Below, one piece after another: positions 11,885-21,383 of a DNA stretch of 64,000 nucleotides. The translations under genes were made by a program, and so were the position numbers. The notes below the pieces were generated by a model that searched no databases, had not been told where the DNA came from, and was given only the letters and a program-made list of their open reading frames with translations. Source of the stretch: Zygnema cylindricum (taxonomy: Eukaryota > Streptophyta > Zygnematophyceae > Zygnematales > Zygnemataceae); NCBI GenBank assembly GCA_037447655.1, contig JBBHKE010000892.1, positions 1 through 64,000 on the forward strand. Direction: 5' to 3'. Numbering within the stretch: the stretch's first letter is position 1; each line of letters begins with the position of its first letter.

Positions 11885-13226
11885 TCCAGTTGTTCAGATC
11901 CCATCAGTAAGGATTCTCCTCAATCTGGCAGCACCGAAAGAAATAGAAATACACCAAATGGATATAAAGACTGCATTCTTTAATGGTGAGTTGGAGGAAA
12001 AAATATTCATGAGGGAACCAGAGGGGTTCGTGGAGGAAGGAGAAGAGAGCAAAATTTGAAGGCTCATAAAGTCTTTATATGGACTGAAGCAGGCTCTCTG
12101 ACAGTGGAATAAGAAACTAGATGAATTTCTCACCGGTCAAGGCTACATCATGATCAACTCAGACAATTCTATCCATATGTTTGAAGATTAGAATGGTGTG
12201 ATTTTTATTGCAATTTATGTGGATGATCTGCTGGTGTTAAGTAAGTCTTTGGAAAAGATCAATAAGTTAAAGAAACATCTTAGAAGCATATTTGATATGA
12301 AGGATTTAGGGGAGGCAAGATGTATTTTGGGAATTTAAATGGAGAGAGATAGGGGTAAGAGAATTATCAAACTTACTTAAAAGGTTGCAATAGGTTATAT
12401 GCTTGAGAAATTCTATATGGAAAAGGCAAAAAGTTGTACCACTCCCATGGACTTGAAAATAGTAAGTGATGGAAGTGTAGAAGGAGGAGTGATAACCTTA
12501 GATGATCATATGAGTCCAGAGGACAAAGAGTTTATGAAATCTATTCCTTATAGACAGGTCGTAGAAAGGTTGATCTACTTTATCAATTGTACAAGGCCGG
12601 ACATAGCGGTAGCAATAGAATTTCTTAGTAGGAGTCTTAACGATCCTAAGAAGAGAGATTGGGAGGCGGCTAAGAGAGTCATGAGATATTTGGTAGGAAC
12701 CAAAGAGTTATGGTTGCATTTGGGAGGGGAGCACACTTATATCACTACTTGGAGTGATGCCAGTTATAGGAATGCACTTATGAGAAGATGCACTTCTGGG
12801 TATGTGTTAAATGTGGGGGAAGGTGCTTGCTGTTGGAGCAATAAGCAACAAAAGGTGGTTGCTCATTCTACTATGGAGGTTGAGTACATGGCCACTTGTT
12901 CTGTTGTAAAAGAGTTAACGTGGGTCAAGTCCTTGTTGAAGGAACTAGGGTATATAAAAAAAGGAGTGCATAGAGTTTTTTGTGATAATCAGGCTGCCAT
13001 TGCAATTGCAGGCAATCCAAAACACCATTTCAAAGCTAAACATATGGACAAAAGATTGAGTTTTGTGAGGGAAAAAGTAGAAAATAAAATTGTGAATTTT
13101 GTGTAAAAATCTGATGAAGAAAAGGTGGCTGATTTGATGACCAAACATTTGCCATTTCCCAAGTTAAAGTATTGTAGGGAAAAGTGTAGACTAAAAGAGA
13201 AGTTGAAATTAGACTAGAAAACAAGG
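11885..13226 (+). pseudogene. Decayed Copia reverse transcriptase-RNase H
   Basis: Starts mid-RT (PSVRILLNLAAPKEIEIHQM, then DIKTAFFNGELEE), with SLYGLKQA and an intact YVDDLLVLSKS near 12217-12250. The open part 12399-13106 carries RNase H: CTTPMDLK, YFINCTRPDIAVAIEFLSRS, TTWSDASYRNA, SGYVLNVGEGACCWSNKQQK, VFCDNQAAIAIAG and KHHFKAKHMD. Stops include TGA at CTCTGACAG where QAPRQW is usual (a CGA codon), and TAA where the relatives have CAA or CAG. RNase H looks fairly well kept. A purine tract at 13221-13230 leads into the LTR. Confidence 0.88.
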
Positions 13227-13230
13227 GGAG

Positions 13231-14287
13231 TGTTGAAATAGCTAGATTTATAGTGTATTTTCTAGATTTAAGTAGATTAATGAAAAAAGTAAGACAAGCG
13301 CAGATAGCCTGCCTCCACCTTTTCTCTCTAGCCCCCAAACTTGTTGTAGTCATTAAAAGAGAGAGAGAGAGTGATAGAGCCATGGCTGCCTCTGCTCCAT
13401 AAGCAAGGCTAAAGAGTGATATAAGTCACTCTCAATAAAAGGTTGAGTCTGGCAGGACTCGAACCTTCGACCGGCAGAGCGCTTGCCTCAACTCCATAAG
13501 TAGGGCTAAAGAGTGACATAAGTCACTCTCAACAAAAGTTTGAGTCCGACAGGACTTGAACCAGCTCTAACCGGTATGTCGTAGAAGTTCGCTAGTATAC
13601 ATAAGGTGTGATAATTATGTAAACTGTAACATGATTGATAAATCGAATTAACCGAATTATGAATGAGGGAATATAGAACGGGTTGAAAAAATAGTGCGAA
13701 CATGATCTCCGCACGAAACAAATTAATCAGAAATTTGTTTCAACGGTTCACATTAAAGGTTGGATTTTGATCTTACGGCACATACTGGCGCCGAGATCCC
13801 GGAATGGTCACTTTGGCGGTTTTAGGACGTGGCATGACAGGACGCCACACGGAGAGGTAACATTTGGTCGCGGAAATTTTGGGGAACATAAGGACTAGTA
13901 AAACGTGGACACGGGTCCACTAAATGGCCTTGTCGTACACAGATCCTACAAGAAGTACATCGGTCGCAATAACTTTCTGTAGTGCATAGTCATTTGATTG
14001 GATCCTACTACACTAGATAAGGGTTGTGAGAGGGGTTTAAAACTTTAGTAATTTTTAGTAGACAGTCACCTTTCTCTTTGAGAGTTTCTTTAAATTGGCA
14101 TCTTTGCCACCTCATAATTTATGTTGATGCTTTCGGATTCTTTATTCTACGGACCTAGGAGTCCAGTATAAGCGAGTTGAGTTAGATCACAATTTGTGCT
14201 AGGGCGTGGTTGGGATGAAGGTGGGCAGTTAAAATCTATATAGAGGCTTTTTGAATTATGTAGTCCAATCGAGGACACAGAATTGCA
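13231..14287 (+). mobile_element. 3' LTR (1057 bp) of the plus-strand Copia
   Basis: Begins TGTTGAAATAGC right after ACAAGGGGAG and ends GAGGACACAGAATTGCA at 14287. Length and landmarks match the LTR at 4601-5659. Inside are a (GA)n tract near 13350-13370 and a tandem pair of antisense tRNA-like B boxes (GGTTCGAGTCC at 13455-13465 and GGTTCAAGTCC at 13552-13562, both on the minus strand). Confidence 0.75.
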
Positions 14288-15831
14288 CTTACGAACGTGG
14301 ACTGTCATAAGAAAAACAATAATTCACATGGTTAGCCAAGATTCACTAAAATAGAACTTTGGCGACCACATGTAAACAAAAGTGTTGCACGCAAAGCCAC
14401 TTTCACCCTTACGTGAACTCCATTGTGAGTGCACATGTGGACTTTTAACTTTAGCCGAAAAATTGAAATTTACGGTGAATCTCGATTAAGCAAAAAGTGA
14501 GGTTCATTATCGAAAAAAGTGCATTTTCGTAGAAGTCCAGCTTATTTTTGTTTATAGCCGTACTGTTTTTTTTTTATTATATAACATGATTATGGAGAAT
14601 TATCAAGATTCGATGTGTAAAATTTTAACGCGTGGAATGGTCACGTGCGATCCGGGTTAGAAACCCTACATGTTGCTTACGCTACGCGCCTAAAGACATA
14701 TGCCACGCGCCTTCGGACAGGCGGTAATAAAATCCTAAGAAAAACCACGAGAATATTTTTTGTCGAAGAATGTGCCGTGACACCTCTTCCACCATCCGTT
14801 GACATCCAAAATTTGTGGCGCCACCACGAAACACGAACAACAAAACAACAATAAAAATGACAAAACACGAACGTACAAACTGTACATTCACGTAATTTAA
14901 TTTTGCGGCTGGCTATACGGATATAAATTCAGATATTGTGTCGCTTTTGGAATCTTTGACATGCTTGCCGTCAGTACATGAACCTACGTGCATCCAATCG
15001 AAAGAAAGCGATAGATTCCTAGGTGACACGACCTGATGGAGAAGTGAACGAAATATTACTGCCAGTAAACGTATTTGTACGATTACTGTCGGCGCCTGAT
15101 GGAGAAGAGGCCTTAGGGCGTGTTCCCATGTAACCAAAATTTTGAACACTACTTTGGATTTTAGAGCAGATTTTACGGTGTACTTTTCAAAGTTTGCCTA
15201 TGTCAACCATTACTTCCGCCGTCATTACTTCGAATATGTGACAGTTGTAGACGTCGTCAATATCTTGTGACACCTGTAGACGCCAACAAACTACGGACAT
15301 TTGTACACTAGAACGAGCTCTCGACATAACTGCGCACATTTGTTGACGCCAACGAGCTCCTGACATTTGTAGACGACCACACGTGGACAACATTAGCAAT
15401 CGCCTACGTCTACAAATGGGTGGTACAGTAGAGCTGTAGTGTAGTGAAAATGACATTGAATGTTCAGCGTGACATTGTAGACTACGGGCTTTCTTTCACT
15501 GCCATGTGCGTAGTTCTGGCGGATCCTGTCCGGCTACCTGTTGCCATTTTCTATGCTATTCCATTTAACGCAATTACATACAAATTTTGTACATCCAAAC
15601 AAATAAACAAACAACTTTTTTTTCATGAACTCTCCCAACTGCAAAAAATGACTTCGAAAACTTTTGTCGCGTGCAATCCAGGTTTTCTATTCGTCGATAG
15701 GGTAGTATTTTGATTAAAATCAGGTTGCGATTTCGTTCCAGTGCAAGTGTGAAGATGAGCTGAAAGTGGGTCGCGATGATAATAACGCCAAATTGCCGTA
15801 CCCTCCAAGTTCCAAGAGGACGCAAAATGTA
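14288..15831. other. Intergenic, no gene seen
   Basis: No convincing coding frame. At 15228-15385 a motif of the type gacatttgtagacgcca recurs about five times at irregular spacing of roughly 25-40 bases. The last 30 bases before 15832 (CTCCAAGTTCCAAG, then GACGCAAA) reappear on the far side of the young Copia element at 21406-21435. Confidence 0.6.
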
Positions 15832-16553
15832 CTTTAGTCCTCTTTATGCCTCAGCTGTGAGAGAGAGCTGTTCAGGACTTAAGCTATTTTTGGTTGAGTT
15901 CGGTTCAGTACTTACCGAAATTAGTGTGACAGTGAAGTTGGGAGTTCACGGTTCATTCACACTTGGGACACGTGTCGTCACTTGGGAGAATGCGTGAGTA
16001 TGTCCTCCGTGGACGTACGGAAATTCGGCAGGACCACTGGACTTCGTAAAGTCAATTCTACGGTGCCAAATCCTCTAATCGGACCGCTGACAGCCGCCGC
16101 CAACAAATAGTGACGAGGCGTGACTAGATCATTATCACTTTACGTTGTCTTAACTTCGGTGTAAATATTTGTGATAGAATGTTAGATGTACGGCTGGAAT
16201 GCCTCCGTACAGCTTAGTGTAGTTTCGGTGTATAAAAGTAGGACTTAGCGAATTTGATTTTTAGGAACAAATGATATGAAAACTGTACACTCAGTTTTAT
16301 GTAATTTCATTTCTACATATCTCACAGATTTATAAGCGGAATTGATTGAAATTTTGTGTGTGTGTTCCTTTGCATGTTACCTACATTGTGGCAAATTTTC
16401 AGGACGATTAAAACGTTTTTCTGAAAGTTATAGTCTGTCAAAGTTTCTGTTCAGCCATCGGTATTTGTGGAAGCTTCCTCTCTTGATTTGTTCTACGATG
16501 ACTACTGCTGCATCTTCTTCATCTTCAGTGCCAGTAATTGTGTCAGAACAACA
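15832..16553 (+). mobile_element. 5' LTR of the young Copia element, first 16 bp missing
   Basis: Matches 20662-21383 with about eight mismatches over 722 bases (counted by eye). The first 16 bases of the full LTR (TGTTGTTTTTAGAAAG) are replaced by flanking DNA. The 3' end AGAACAACA is fixed by comparison with the solo LTR at 22664-23524. The LTR holds a TATA box at 16231-16237 and the gag start codon at 16498. Confidence 0.92.
16231..16237 (+). promoter_or_regulatory. LTR TATA box
   Basis: TATAAAA within GGTGTATAAAAGTAGGACTT, repeated in the 3' LTR at 21061-21067 and, less perfectly, in the solo LTR and in the 10.7-11.9 kb LTR. It is preceded by CCTCCGTAC in each. The expected start of transcription is some 25-35 bases downstream. 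Confidence 0.6.
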
Positions 16554-18333
16554 GGTCACGGGCCCGCCTTCACGAATTCCGGTCTTTGATGGACGTGAAT
16601 ATTTGTATTGGGCAGATTTGGTTAAGTCTTACTTCAAGCAAGTGAAACTTATTGATGTGTTAAATGGATCATTGGCAGAATCTGATGCCAGCTTTGATCA
16701 GAAAAATGACCAGGCTTTGCATTTAGTAAAGCTTATGATATCAAAAGAATTGCATATGACATATATTAATGTTGCAAAGGCATCAGATTTGTGGGATGCA
16801 TTGAAATCTTCTTATGTTAAAGCTAGTGACCAGCATGAGATTATAACTGCTGGTCAAATCTATGAGTATAAGTACACAGGTGGTAGCATGGTGGAATACA
16901 CTAATCGGTTTCGAATGTTACTGTCAGAAAATGCATATTCTGGGGGGACTTTCTCCCCTTATCATCAGGCAATGATTCTCCTAAAGGGGCTTCCTAATGA
17001 ATATAAAGGAACCTCAGATGAAATGAAAAAATGGTCTAAACCTGTTTGGAATTTGCAAACAGCTATAGAGTTTATCTTGGCAGAAGAGGCTACTCAGACT
17101 GTTTTAGGATTTGGAAAACCAGCTGTAGCATTTACGGCTCAGTTTCAGAGGGAAAGTAGATATCAAGGGAATCAGTTTAATCCTCAGTTTGAGAAATGTG
17201 TTTATTGCTATACTGATGGTCACTCCTTCAAAGCTTGTCCCTTGTATATAAAAGCTCTTGAAACAGGTATCTTTCGGAAAGGATGGAGACACCGCGGACC
17301 TCCCATTTCCCAAAAACCTCCGAGTAAAACTGTTGCATTTTCAGCGGAGGATACGGAATTGGAGAAGAAAAAGACCGAGGAAAATACACCTGATGTGATC
17401 AGTTTTCTAAAAACTGATGACAAAGAGTTCTTTTCTCTCGCCAAACTCGACATGATGGAAGGAGAAAAGGACCTCGGATGGATAATGGATTCCGACAGCT
17501 CTTCACACATGTGCTGGAACAAGTCTTGGTTTAAGGAGATGTCTTCTATTCCTTTACGTCAGATCTTTTATGCTTGTGGCTATGCTGTTGAATCAAATGC
17601 CAAAGGAAACATAGATCTCGATTGTGTGATAGATGGAAAGGTTGTTAAGAGAACTTTGTATGATGTCTTGTATGTTCCAAAGTTCAAGAAAAATCTGTTT
17701 TCTACGTCTGTAGCTGAAAGCAAAGGCTTTGAGGTTCTCCTCAAAAATGGCAAGAAAATAGTGAGCAAGAATGGAAGAGTAGCTCTAGTAGGAAGTAGAG
17801 GCCCAAACTTTTTGTACCGCATGGACCTGGCTAATAAAATTGATTTTGCGTACTCCAGTGTCCTATGTGATAATGTTTTGTGGCATAAAAGGCTTGGTCA
17901 TGTGCATCATGAGAGACTTACTAAGATGATAAACCATAATATGATAGAGGGAGTCAAGCTTGGTCAAAAAGAGTCCCATGTTTGTGATGGTTGTGCTTTC
18001 GGAAAGCTTCACAAGCTTCCTCTACCACAAGTTTCTGATCATCGAGCCACAGATCTCCTTGGTATTATTCACTCTGATGTTTTCGGCCCCTCCAAAGTTC
18101 CCTCTCTTGGTGGCAGCCGCTTCTTTGTCACCTTTACAGACGATTACTCCCGATATAGTCGCCTATACTTCATGAAGGAGAAGGGAGAAGTCTTCACTCA
18201 CTTTAAGCACTACAAAATCTGGGCGGAGAAACTTCACGGCAAATCTATTCTTGCTTTGCGAACGGATAATGGTGGAGAGTATGTATCTCATGCATTTGCT
18301 GATTTTTTTAAAAGAGAATGGCATCTCTCGTGA
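16498..18333 (+). CDS. Copia Gag, protease and integrase core (first frame)
   Basis: Retrotransposon polyprotein, first part. ATG 16498 (MTTAASSSSS) is the likely start; an in-frame ATG at 16342 lies in the presumed leader. The first 19 codons are in the LTR. Gag/UBN2-like region up to about residue 220; zinc knuckle CVYCYTDGHSFKAC at about 234-247 (CX2CX4HX4C) for RNA packaging; aspartic protease near 331, where the usual DSG reads DSD (MDSDSSSHM); GAG-pre-integrase zinc finger from about 463 (HKRLGHVHHERL, then CDGCAFGKLH); integrase core with the first aspartate near 527 (IHSDVFGP) and the second near 590 (RTDNGGEY). The frame is lost at a run of seven T at 18303-18309 and ends 24 bases later. 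Confidence 0.9.
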   Translation: MTTAASSSSSVPVIVSEQQVTGPPSRIPVFDGREYLYWADLVKSYFKQVKLIDVLNGSLAESDASFDQKNDQALHLVKLMISKELHMTYINVAKASDLWDALKSSYVKASDQHEIITAGQIYEYKYTGGSMVEYTNRFRMLLSENAYSGGTFSPYHQAMILLKGLPNEYKGTSDEMKKWSKPVWNLQTAIEFILAEEATQTVLGFGKPAVAFTAQFQRESRYQGNQFNPQFEKCVYCYTDGHSFKACPLYIKALETGIFRKGWRHRGPPISQKPPSKTVAFSAEDTELEKKKTEENTPDVISFLKTDDKEFFSLAKLDMMEGEKDLGWIMDSDSSSHMCWNKSWFKEMSSIPLRQIFYACGYAVESNAKGNIDLDCVIDGKVVKRTLYDVLYVPKFKKNLFSTSVAESKGFEVLLKNGKKIVSKNGRVALVGSRGPNFLYRMDLANKIDFAYSSVLCDNVLWHKRLGHVHHERLTKMINHNMIEGVKLGQKESHVCDGCAFGKLHKLPLPQVSDHRATDLLGIIHSDVFGPSKVPSLGGSRFFVTFTDDYSRYSRLYFMKEKGEVFTHFKHYKIWAEKLHGKSILALRTDNGGEYVSHAFADFFKREWHLS

Positions 18334-19120
18334 ATTTACTGCTCCGTACACACCGAAACAAAATGGTGTTGCCGAGAGACTTAATCGGACTTTGACTGAA
18401 TGTGTTCGATCTATGATGGCCGATAACGGTGTGGATCCAAAGTTTTGGGGGGAAGCTTTTCATTGTGCTTCCTACATCAGAAATAGAGTGGAAACCCGAG
18501 CTGTTAGGGGTAAGACACCTTATGAAGTGTGGACAGGCAGAAAGCCAAATGTAAGTCATTTTAGAGTTTTTGGTAGCAAATGTTTTATCTTAGATAATCT
18601 TCCTAATTGGAAGCTTAGTCCAAAATTTGTACCTGGTGTCTTTTTAAGCTATGATGATGAATCTGCGGGTTATAGAGTCTATAATCCTCAGAGAGGATGC
18701 CTTCAAACAGCTAGGAATATTCAGATTAAAGAAGAAAGTCAATCTGTTGACGTTTTTAGCATGGATGCAACTGAAAGGAATGAGAAAATACAAGAATATA
18801 TCATTCTTCAGCAGGTACCTTTTACTCCATCCTCTTCTACTTCTTCTACCTCTCTTCCAAATGCCTCTGGGCCGTCTAATACTCCTTCTGGAGCTGCTCC
18901 TTCTGTTGATGCTCCTCCCAATACACGCCCTGTGCGGCAAGGTAGGGAACCAACAGTTCCCGCGTCAGATTTTCCGGGGGAAGAAGGCAAAGCAGCCGCC
19001 TTCGAGGCGACCGAGTTGAGAGTGTTTTTTCTGCAAGCACAGGGGAGCCGCTTACTATTCATGAAGCTTTTTCTGTTCCTGAAAAGGATCATTGGATCTC
19101 GGCTGCAAATGAGGAGATAA
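18310..19120 (+). CDS. Copia integrase C-terminal part (shifted frame)
   Basis: Continues the integrase in the +1 frame: KENGISREFTAPYTPKQNG, then VAERLNRTL containing the third catalytic residue (Glu), followed by KTPYEVWTGRKPNVSHFRVF and the GYRVYNP region, then a Ser/Pro-rich linker. The frame is left again before 19020, probably at the run of five G in TTTTCCGGGGGAAG (about 18973-18981), because the next readable stretch (SVFSASTGEPLTIHEAF, 19020-19070) is in the frame of the first part. The two shifts cancel. Both lie at homopolymers, so an assembly error is possible. Confidence 0.85.
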
Positions 19121-19128
19121 AGTCAATT

Positions 19129-20622
19129 ATGGAAGCCCAAACTTGGGAACTTGTGGAGCTCCCACCGAACCGGAAAGCTATCGGTTGTAAGTGGGTCTTC
19201 AAATTAAAATTGAATCCTGATAATACAATTGAGAGATATAAAGCTAGACTGGTTGCTAAGGGATTTAGCCAAAAGGAGGGAATTGACTATGAAGAGACCT
19301 TCTCTCCTGTAGTTCGCTTTCCTACTGTTAGAGTTTTGCTATCTCTTGCTGCAATAGAGGATATGGAATTGCATCAGATGGATGTTAAAACTGCCTTCTT
19401 GCATGGTGATTTGGAGGAAGTAATTTATATGAAGCAGCCAGAGATGTATGCAGAAAAAGGGAAAGAAAATCTGGTCTGTAAACTGTTGAAGTCCCTGTAT
19501 GGTCTGAAACAGGCTCCAAGACAATGGAACCTAAAATTAGATGAGTTTTTAACCAATCTTGGCTTTACCAGGATCAGTTCAGATCACTCAGTCTATGTAA
19601 TGCAAGGTGATGATGGAGTGATTTATGTGGCTGTTTATGTAGATGATTTGCTACTGATTAGCAAATCTATCAATGAGATTAATAAAATAAAATCAGCTTT
19701 GAATTCCCGGTTTGAAATGAAAGACTTGGGTGAGGCTAAGTATATTCTAGGAATTCAAGTGGAAAGAGACAGGAAACAGAAAATTATTTATTTAACTCAA
19801 AAGGAAGCAATCAAGAACATGTTAGAAAAGTTTGGCATGTCGGACGCAAAGGGGAGTGCCACTCCAATGGAATTCAGGCAAAAATTGGAAGGCACGGAAA
19901 CGGATGGTGGTGTTTTGGTTGATGATTTCTTAGATTCAGGGGAGGCAGATTCTATGTCCTCCATTTGTTACAGGCAGATTGTCGGAAGCCTCATTTATTT
20001 CATGAATTGTACTCGTCCCGACATCGCAGCAGCGGTTGGAGCCTTAAGCCGAAGTCTTCAGAATCCAAGGAAATCAGACTATGAGGCAGCAAAGAGAGTT
20101 CTTCGTTATCTTGCAGGAACTCAAAATCTTAGACTCTCTCTCGGTGGAGAGGAAGTCAAAATTCATACATGGAGCGATGCGAGCTACGGAGATATGCCAA
20201 GCCGACGCTCCACCACCGGATACATTTTGAAGATCGGAAGCGGAACTTGCTGCTGGAGTAGCAAACTCCAGAAGGTAACGGCTCAGTCTACCATGGAGGC
20301 TGAGTACATGGCTGCCAGCTTGGCAGTTAAGGAGTTACTTTGGGTAAAGTCTCTTCTCCAAGAGCTTCTCTTTATGCAATCTGGACCACAGATAGTGTGG
20401 TGTGATAATCAAGCAGCAATCGCTATTGCAGCTAATCCCAGTCATCACTTTAAGAGTAAGCACATTGATATCAAGCTACACTTTGTAAGAGAAAAGGTGA
20501 TGGGAAAAGTCTTGAAGTTGAGTTATTTACCGGATGAGCAAATGGTGGCTGATATGATGACGAAACCCTTACTTGCTCCCAAATTGAAATTCTGTAGAGA
20601 GGCATGTGGACTGAGTGACTAG
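19129..20622 (+). CDS. Copia reverse transcriptase and RNase H (open frame)
   Basis: Intact frame of 497 codons from the first ATG, itself an internal codon. RT (RVT_2): WELVELPPNRKAIGCKWVF, VAKGFSQKEGIDYEETFSPV, MDVKTAFLHGDLEE, SLYGLKQAPRQW and the catalytic YVDD near residue 170 (19636-19647). RNase H: CTRPDIAAAVGALSRS, HTWSDASYGD, QSTMEAEYMA, WCDNQAAIAIA and HIDIKLHFVREKV. All usual catalytic motifs are visible. It is in the same frame as gag. It ends nine bases before the polypurine tract. Confidence 0.93.
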   Translation: MEAQTWELVELPPNRKAIGCKWVFKLKLNPDNTIERYKARLVAKGFSQKEGIDYEETFSPVVRFPTVRVLLSLAAIEDMELHQMDVKTAFLHGDLEEVIYMKQPEMYAEKGKENLVCKLLKSLYGLKQAPRQWNLKLDEFLTNLGFTRISSDHSVYVMQGDDGVIYVAVYVDDLLLISKSINEINKIKSALNSRFEMKDLGEAKYILGIQVERDRKQKIIYLTQKEAIKNMLEKFGMSDAKGSATPMEFRQKLEGTETDGGVLVDDFLDSGEADSMSSICYRQIVGSLIYFMNCTRPDIAAAVGALSRSLQNPRKSDYEAAKRVLRYLAGTQNLRLSLGGEEVKIHTWSDASYGDMPSRRSTTGYILKIGSGTCCWSSKLQKVTAQSTMEAEYMAASLAVKELLWVKSLLQELLFMQSGPQIVWCDNQAAIAIAANPSHHFKSKHIDIKLHFVREKVMGKVLKLSYLPDEQMVADMMTKPLLAPKLKFCREACGLSD

Positions 20623-20630
20623 CAGAGTCT

Positions 20631-20645
20631 AAAGCTTTAGGGGAG
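20631..20645 (+). promoter_or_regulatory. Polypurine tract (plus-strand primer)
   Basis: AAAGCTTTAGGGGAG directly before the 3' LTR, the usual place for plus-strand DNA priming. The other copies have GATAATAAGGAGAG (7341-7354) and ACAAGGGGAG (13221-13230). Confidence 0.75.
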
Positions 20646-21383
20646 TGTTGTTTTTAGAAAGCTTTAGTCCTCTTTATGCCTCAGCTGTGAGAGAGAGCTG
20701 TTCAGGACTTAAGCTATTTTTGGTTGAGTTCGGTTCAGTACTTACCGAAATTAGTGTGACAGTGAAGTTGGGAGTTCACGGTTCATTCACACTTGGGACA
20801 CGTGTCGTCACTTGGGAGAATGCGTGAGTATGTCCTCCGTGGACGTACGTAAATTCGGCAGGACCACTGGACTTCGTAAAGTCAATTCTACGGTGCCAAA
20901 TCCTCTAATCGGACCGCTGACAGCCGCCGCCAACAAATAGTGACGAGGCGTGACTAGATCATTATCACTTTACGTTGTCTTAACTTCGGTGTAAATATTT
21001 GTGATAGAATGTTAGATGTACGGCTGGAATGCCTCCGTACAGCTTAGTGTAGTTTCGGTGTATAAAAGTAGGACTTAGCGAATTTGATTTTTAGGAACAA
21101 ATGATATGAAAACTGTACACTCAGTTTTATGTAATTTCATTTCTACATATCTCACAGATTTATGAGCGGAATTGATTGAAATTTTGTGTGTGTGTTTCTT
21201 TGTATGTTACCTACATTGTGGCAAATTTTCAGGACGATTAAAGAGTTTGTCTGAAAGTTATAGTCTGTCAAAGTTTCTGTTCAGCCATCGGTATTTGTGG
21301 AAGCTTCCTCTCTTGATTTGTTCTACGATGACTACTGCTGCATCTTCTTCATCTTCAGTGCCAGTAATTGTGTCAAAACAACA
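20646..21383 (+). mobile_element. 3' LTR of the young Copia element (738 bp)
   Basis: Starts TGTTGTTTTTAGAAAG, ends TCAAAACAACA, giving inverted TGTTG...CAACA ends. It also contains the gag start sequence ATGACTACTGCTGCATC at 21328, which would have no coding role here. The flank begins CCTTCCAAGTTCCAAGC; this flank plus the last LTR bases are duplicated as a 24-bp tandem repeat. Confidence 0.92.

Larger units (their letters stand above)
15832..21383 (+). mobile_element. Young Ty1/Copia retrotransposon, nearly complete
   Basis: Order: 5' LTR 15832-16553, gag-protease-integrase-RT-RNase H 16498-20622, polypurine tract 20631-20645, 3' LTR 20646-21383. The Copia domain order (integrase before RT) is clear. 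Near-identical LTRs point to a recent insertion. Yet the 5' LTR lacks its first 16 bases, the polyprotein has two frameshifts, and the protease triad is altered, so it is unlikely to move on its own. No target duplication can be shown because the left end is damaged. Confidence 0.93.

Noticed and set aside
13441-13500. A functional tRNA gene on the minus strand
   Set aside because: A good B box is present, but no complete acceptor stem pairing or anticodon arm could be laid out, and it lies inside an LTR with a second similar module next to it.
14645-15713. Overlapping frames of 60-90 codons on both strands
   Set aside because: No recognisable protein; several overlap each other and irregular repeats.
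16342-16497. Upstream in-frame ATG as the gag start
   Set aside because: It adds a Cys/Phe/Leu-rich 52-residue leader unlike gag, and the 16498 ATG precedes the family-like sequence; the segment may be a leader intron.
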